30,870 nt of DNA from Nemertoderma westbladi (Eukaryota > Xenacoelomorpha > Nemertodermatida > Nemertodermatidae). Positions 29,310 to 30,870 of the stretch are shown piece by piece. Position numbers and translations under genes: made by a program. The stretch lies in assembly GCA_032718475.1 (NCBI GenBank), contig JAUCBJ010005743.1, positions 1-30,870 on the forward strand, read 5' to 3'. Below the pieces are notes generated by a model. The model was given only the letters and a program-made list of their open reading frames with translations, made no database searches and was not told where the DNA came from. Position 1 is the first letter of the stretch. Each line of letters starts with the position of its first letter.

Positions 29310-30371
29310 CGGTTAGGGTTAGAGCTCGTCGTCGGTGTCCATGAGGGTCTGAGGATGAGTGGGTGATTCAACAAAACGCTAACAATGATACCGGACTGAC
29401 TGATTGAACCAGAGTGGCGATGGTAGTTCGCTGATGTATATATATTATATATATCATGTATTGATTGTTAGTAGATATTTTTTTATAATATTTGTTTATT
29501 AAATTGTCTTCAATGTCTATATTGATAATATTGTGTGCTGATTTTACTTATTTTCCATTTTATAAATCTTGCTGTGGCCGTTCTAATCTACTATAAACTG
29601 CCGTATCAATTTCATGATATTTTAATGGATATGCAATTTAACTTCTTCTTTCTATTAACTTTCAATGCAATCAAATATAACTGTAAAGCTATTGACTTTC
29701 GTGTTATTGTTTTGCTGTTACTTCGAGATGGGATTTGAACCCCATCGGATTACTGATTATTTCCCATCATCGAGATGGGAATACTTTATAATGAAACAGT
29801 GTGGTGGTCCGCGTGATAGTGGGAAGGGATGGGACCGTTGCTGGTTGGTGGAATGTGACTGCCTGAAAAATTAAAACAAACAAAACTTCCAGACTTCTCT
29901 ATTTTTACTTTCAAAACAAAACGTCCAAAACATTTCAATGATGAAGTACTGTTCAAGTCCCATGGATGTATGGTTGATAAACAGATAAAGAGGGGCAGAG
30001 GGGGGTCAGGGTTTCTGGTAGACTATAGTCCCCGCGATGATGGCTGTTTGTTTAGGTTACTCAATAAACATATAAATCAGAACGAGTTAATCTAATGGAA
30101 CGATGCCTTTCGTGGCGTTAGCATACTCAAATTTATTAGGGCCTAATATTTATGACGAGTAAGGGACTTTAGTATAATCAGAACGCGATATTTGATATTT
30201 ATACAGTACTGCAGTATGCAGTAAAACCTGTTGTCTGACAGCAGACAGGTCTGCAGGTTGATGTACCGTATTGTACCGTGGAGATCAGAGATTATTGCCA
30301 TACATCCTGATTGACGACCGTGTATCACATTACTGCAAGTTGACACATAAATTACATTAATATCTATGGGA
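29310..30371. other. Interior of element C without recognised gene
   Basis: Contains GGTTAGGGTTAG (about 29311-29322), (TA)n near 29437-29455, and a direct repeat GAGATGGGA at about 29726 and 29770. The latter lies beside TGGGATTTGAACCCCAT, which resembles the T-arm of a tRNA read on the minus strand; the rest of a tRNA is missing, so this may be a tRNA-derived SINE scrap. No coding gene was recognised. Confidence 0.45.
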
Positions 30372-30567
30372 CTACACCTACCTACATTCACCCTACACGT
30401 GCATCTACATGTAGGCTACTCCTACCTTCATGTAGCCTCTATATAGGCTATACCTCTACGCAAAATATATACCCCAGTAATTTTTTTTTTTTTTTAACTC
30501 TTTAAGTCTCATTTATTCACATAGATAATAAAACGTTAATGTTAAACAATACCCACCACCAGCCGAC

Positions 30568-30586
30568 GTTACTAGGCAACCAATGT
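30568..30586 (+). promoter_or_regulatory. X-box-like dyad followed by CCAAT
   Basis: GTTACTAGGCAAC (30568-30580) resembles the RFX X-box, with a good right half-site GGCAAC and one mismatch in the left. It is immediately followed by CAATG, giving AACCAATG. X-box plus CCAAT pairs occur in promoters of ciliary and other genes. If real, the gene would probably lie beyond the right end. Confidence 0.35.
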
Positions 30587-30870
30587 AAGAGGGAAATTTA
30601 AAATGAAATCCTTTGCCCGCCCCCAACACAGAAACAGTCTCTATGGTGTATGGAGCATACTACTGTATTTACCCCACCCTACCGAACTGCGCCAACACCC
30701 CAGGGTCTGTAATTACCCCAGTAATACTGTAAGACAGTAACGGACATACAGACATACGGTTATAGACTAGCGGTCAAGTATACAGGTAATCAGGTATATT
30801 CTATACTGTTGTGTTGTAGGCTACCGCAATACTATGCAGCTGCAACAGTTCACAGCTGCAGAATGGAAGT
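30587..30870. other. Right edge without recognised gene
   Basis: No coding frame recognised. Contains ACAGTA/TACTGTA words and a CAGCTGCA-rich end (30836-30861). It may be a promoter or 5' UTR continuing beyond the window. Confidence 0.4.

Larger units (their letters stand above)
28831..30475. mobile_element. TIR element C with ~105-bp inverted termini
   Basis: The left end (28833-28940) and the reverse complement of the right end (30372-30475) match over about 105 bp with few differences, including TTTTGCGTAGAGGTATAGCC and GATGCACGTGTAGGGTGAAT. The outermost bases read TTAC-GGGTATA and TTACTGGGGTATA. No clear target duplication was found; AGTA occurs at both edges but is too short to trust. 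A run of 15 T lies directly outside the right end (30481-30495). No transposase was seen. It could be a long-TIR MITE-like element. Confidence 0.75.

Overview
The window is eukaryotic, AT-rich and dominated by repeats. It has no operons, contains non-LTR reverse transcriptase remnants and several terminal-inverted-repeat (TIR) DNA transposons, and carries two believable genes. The recurrent words TAGGCCTA and TACTGTA/TACAGTA, together with a full-length C1QBP/p32 gene, fit a marine invertebrate, possibly an echinoderm or another non-vertebrate deuterostome. That assignment is inference and the species cannot be fixed from the sequence.

Positions 1-13532 are a head-to-tail macrosatellite: seven complete units of about 1.74-1.77 kb and a partial eighth. 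Every complete unit-unit junction is a perfect 14-bp inverted repeat around TGC. Each unit also holds a C-rich stretch that could form a G-quadruplex on the minus strand, a cluster of up to three hairpins, two dyad palindromes, an (ATT)n or AT-rich tail and an open minus-strand frame without an ATG at its start. Comparing copies by eye shows that the exchange units are not the hairpin-to-hairpin monomers. They are blocks cut within CATCCTCT(A/G)TCATCCAG beside the hairpin cluster. One block type recurs three times at exactly 1754 bp and another twice at exactly 1741 bp, and the whole array stops at this same site.

Positions 13533-17994 are unique AT-rich sequence followed by a decayed minus-strand non-LTR retrotransposon with a (TTA)n-type 3' end (14992-16503), a run of 24 G, and a second rearranged fragment of a similar element near 17.4-17.6 kb.

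Positions 17995-30475 are largely filled by four TIR elements. Element A (17995-20760) has seven TTATCGCCCC-like iterons at each end and an 8-bp target duplication. Element B (about 21725-25178) has AAAACCCC-type iterons and is loaded with three fragments of one LINE family. A non-autonomous hAT-like element lies at 25549-27137 with a 7/8 target duplication. Element C (about 28831-30475) has TIRs of about 105 bp. The gaps between them hold the two genes: a small secreted six-cysteine, knottin-like peptide (21374-21589, plus) and an intronless C1QBP/p32 mitochondrial matrix protein (27899-28729, minus). An X-box/CCAAT-like pair close to the right edge may belong to a promoter reading out of the window.
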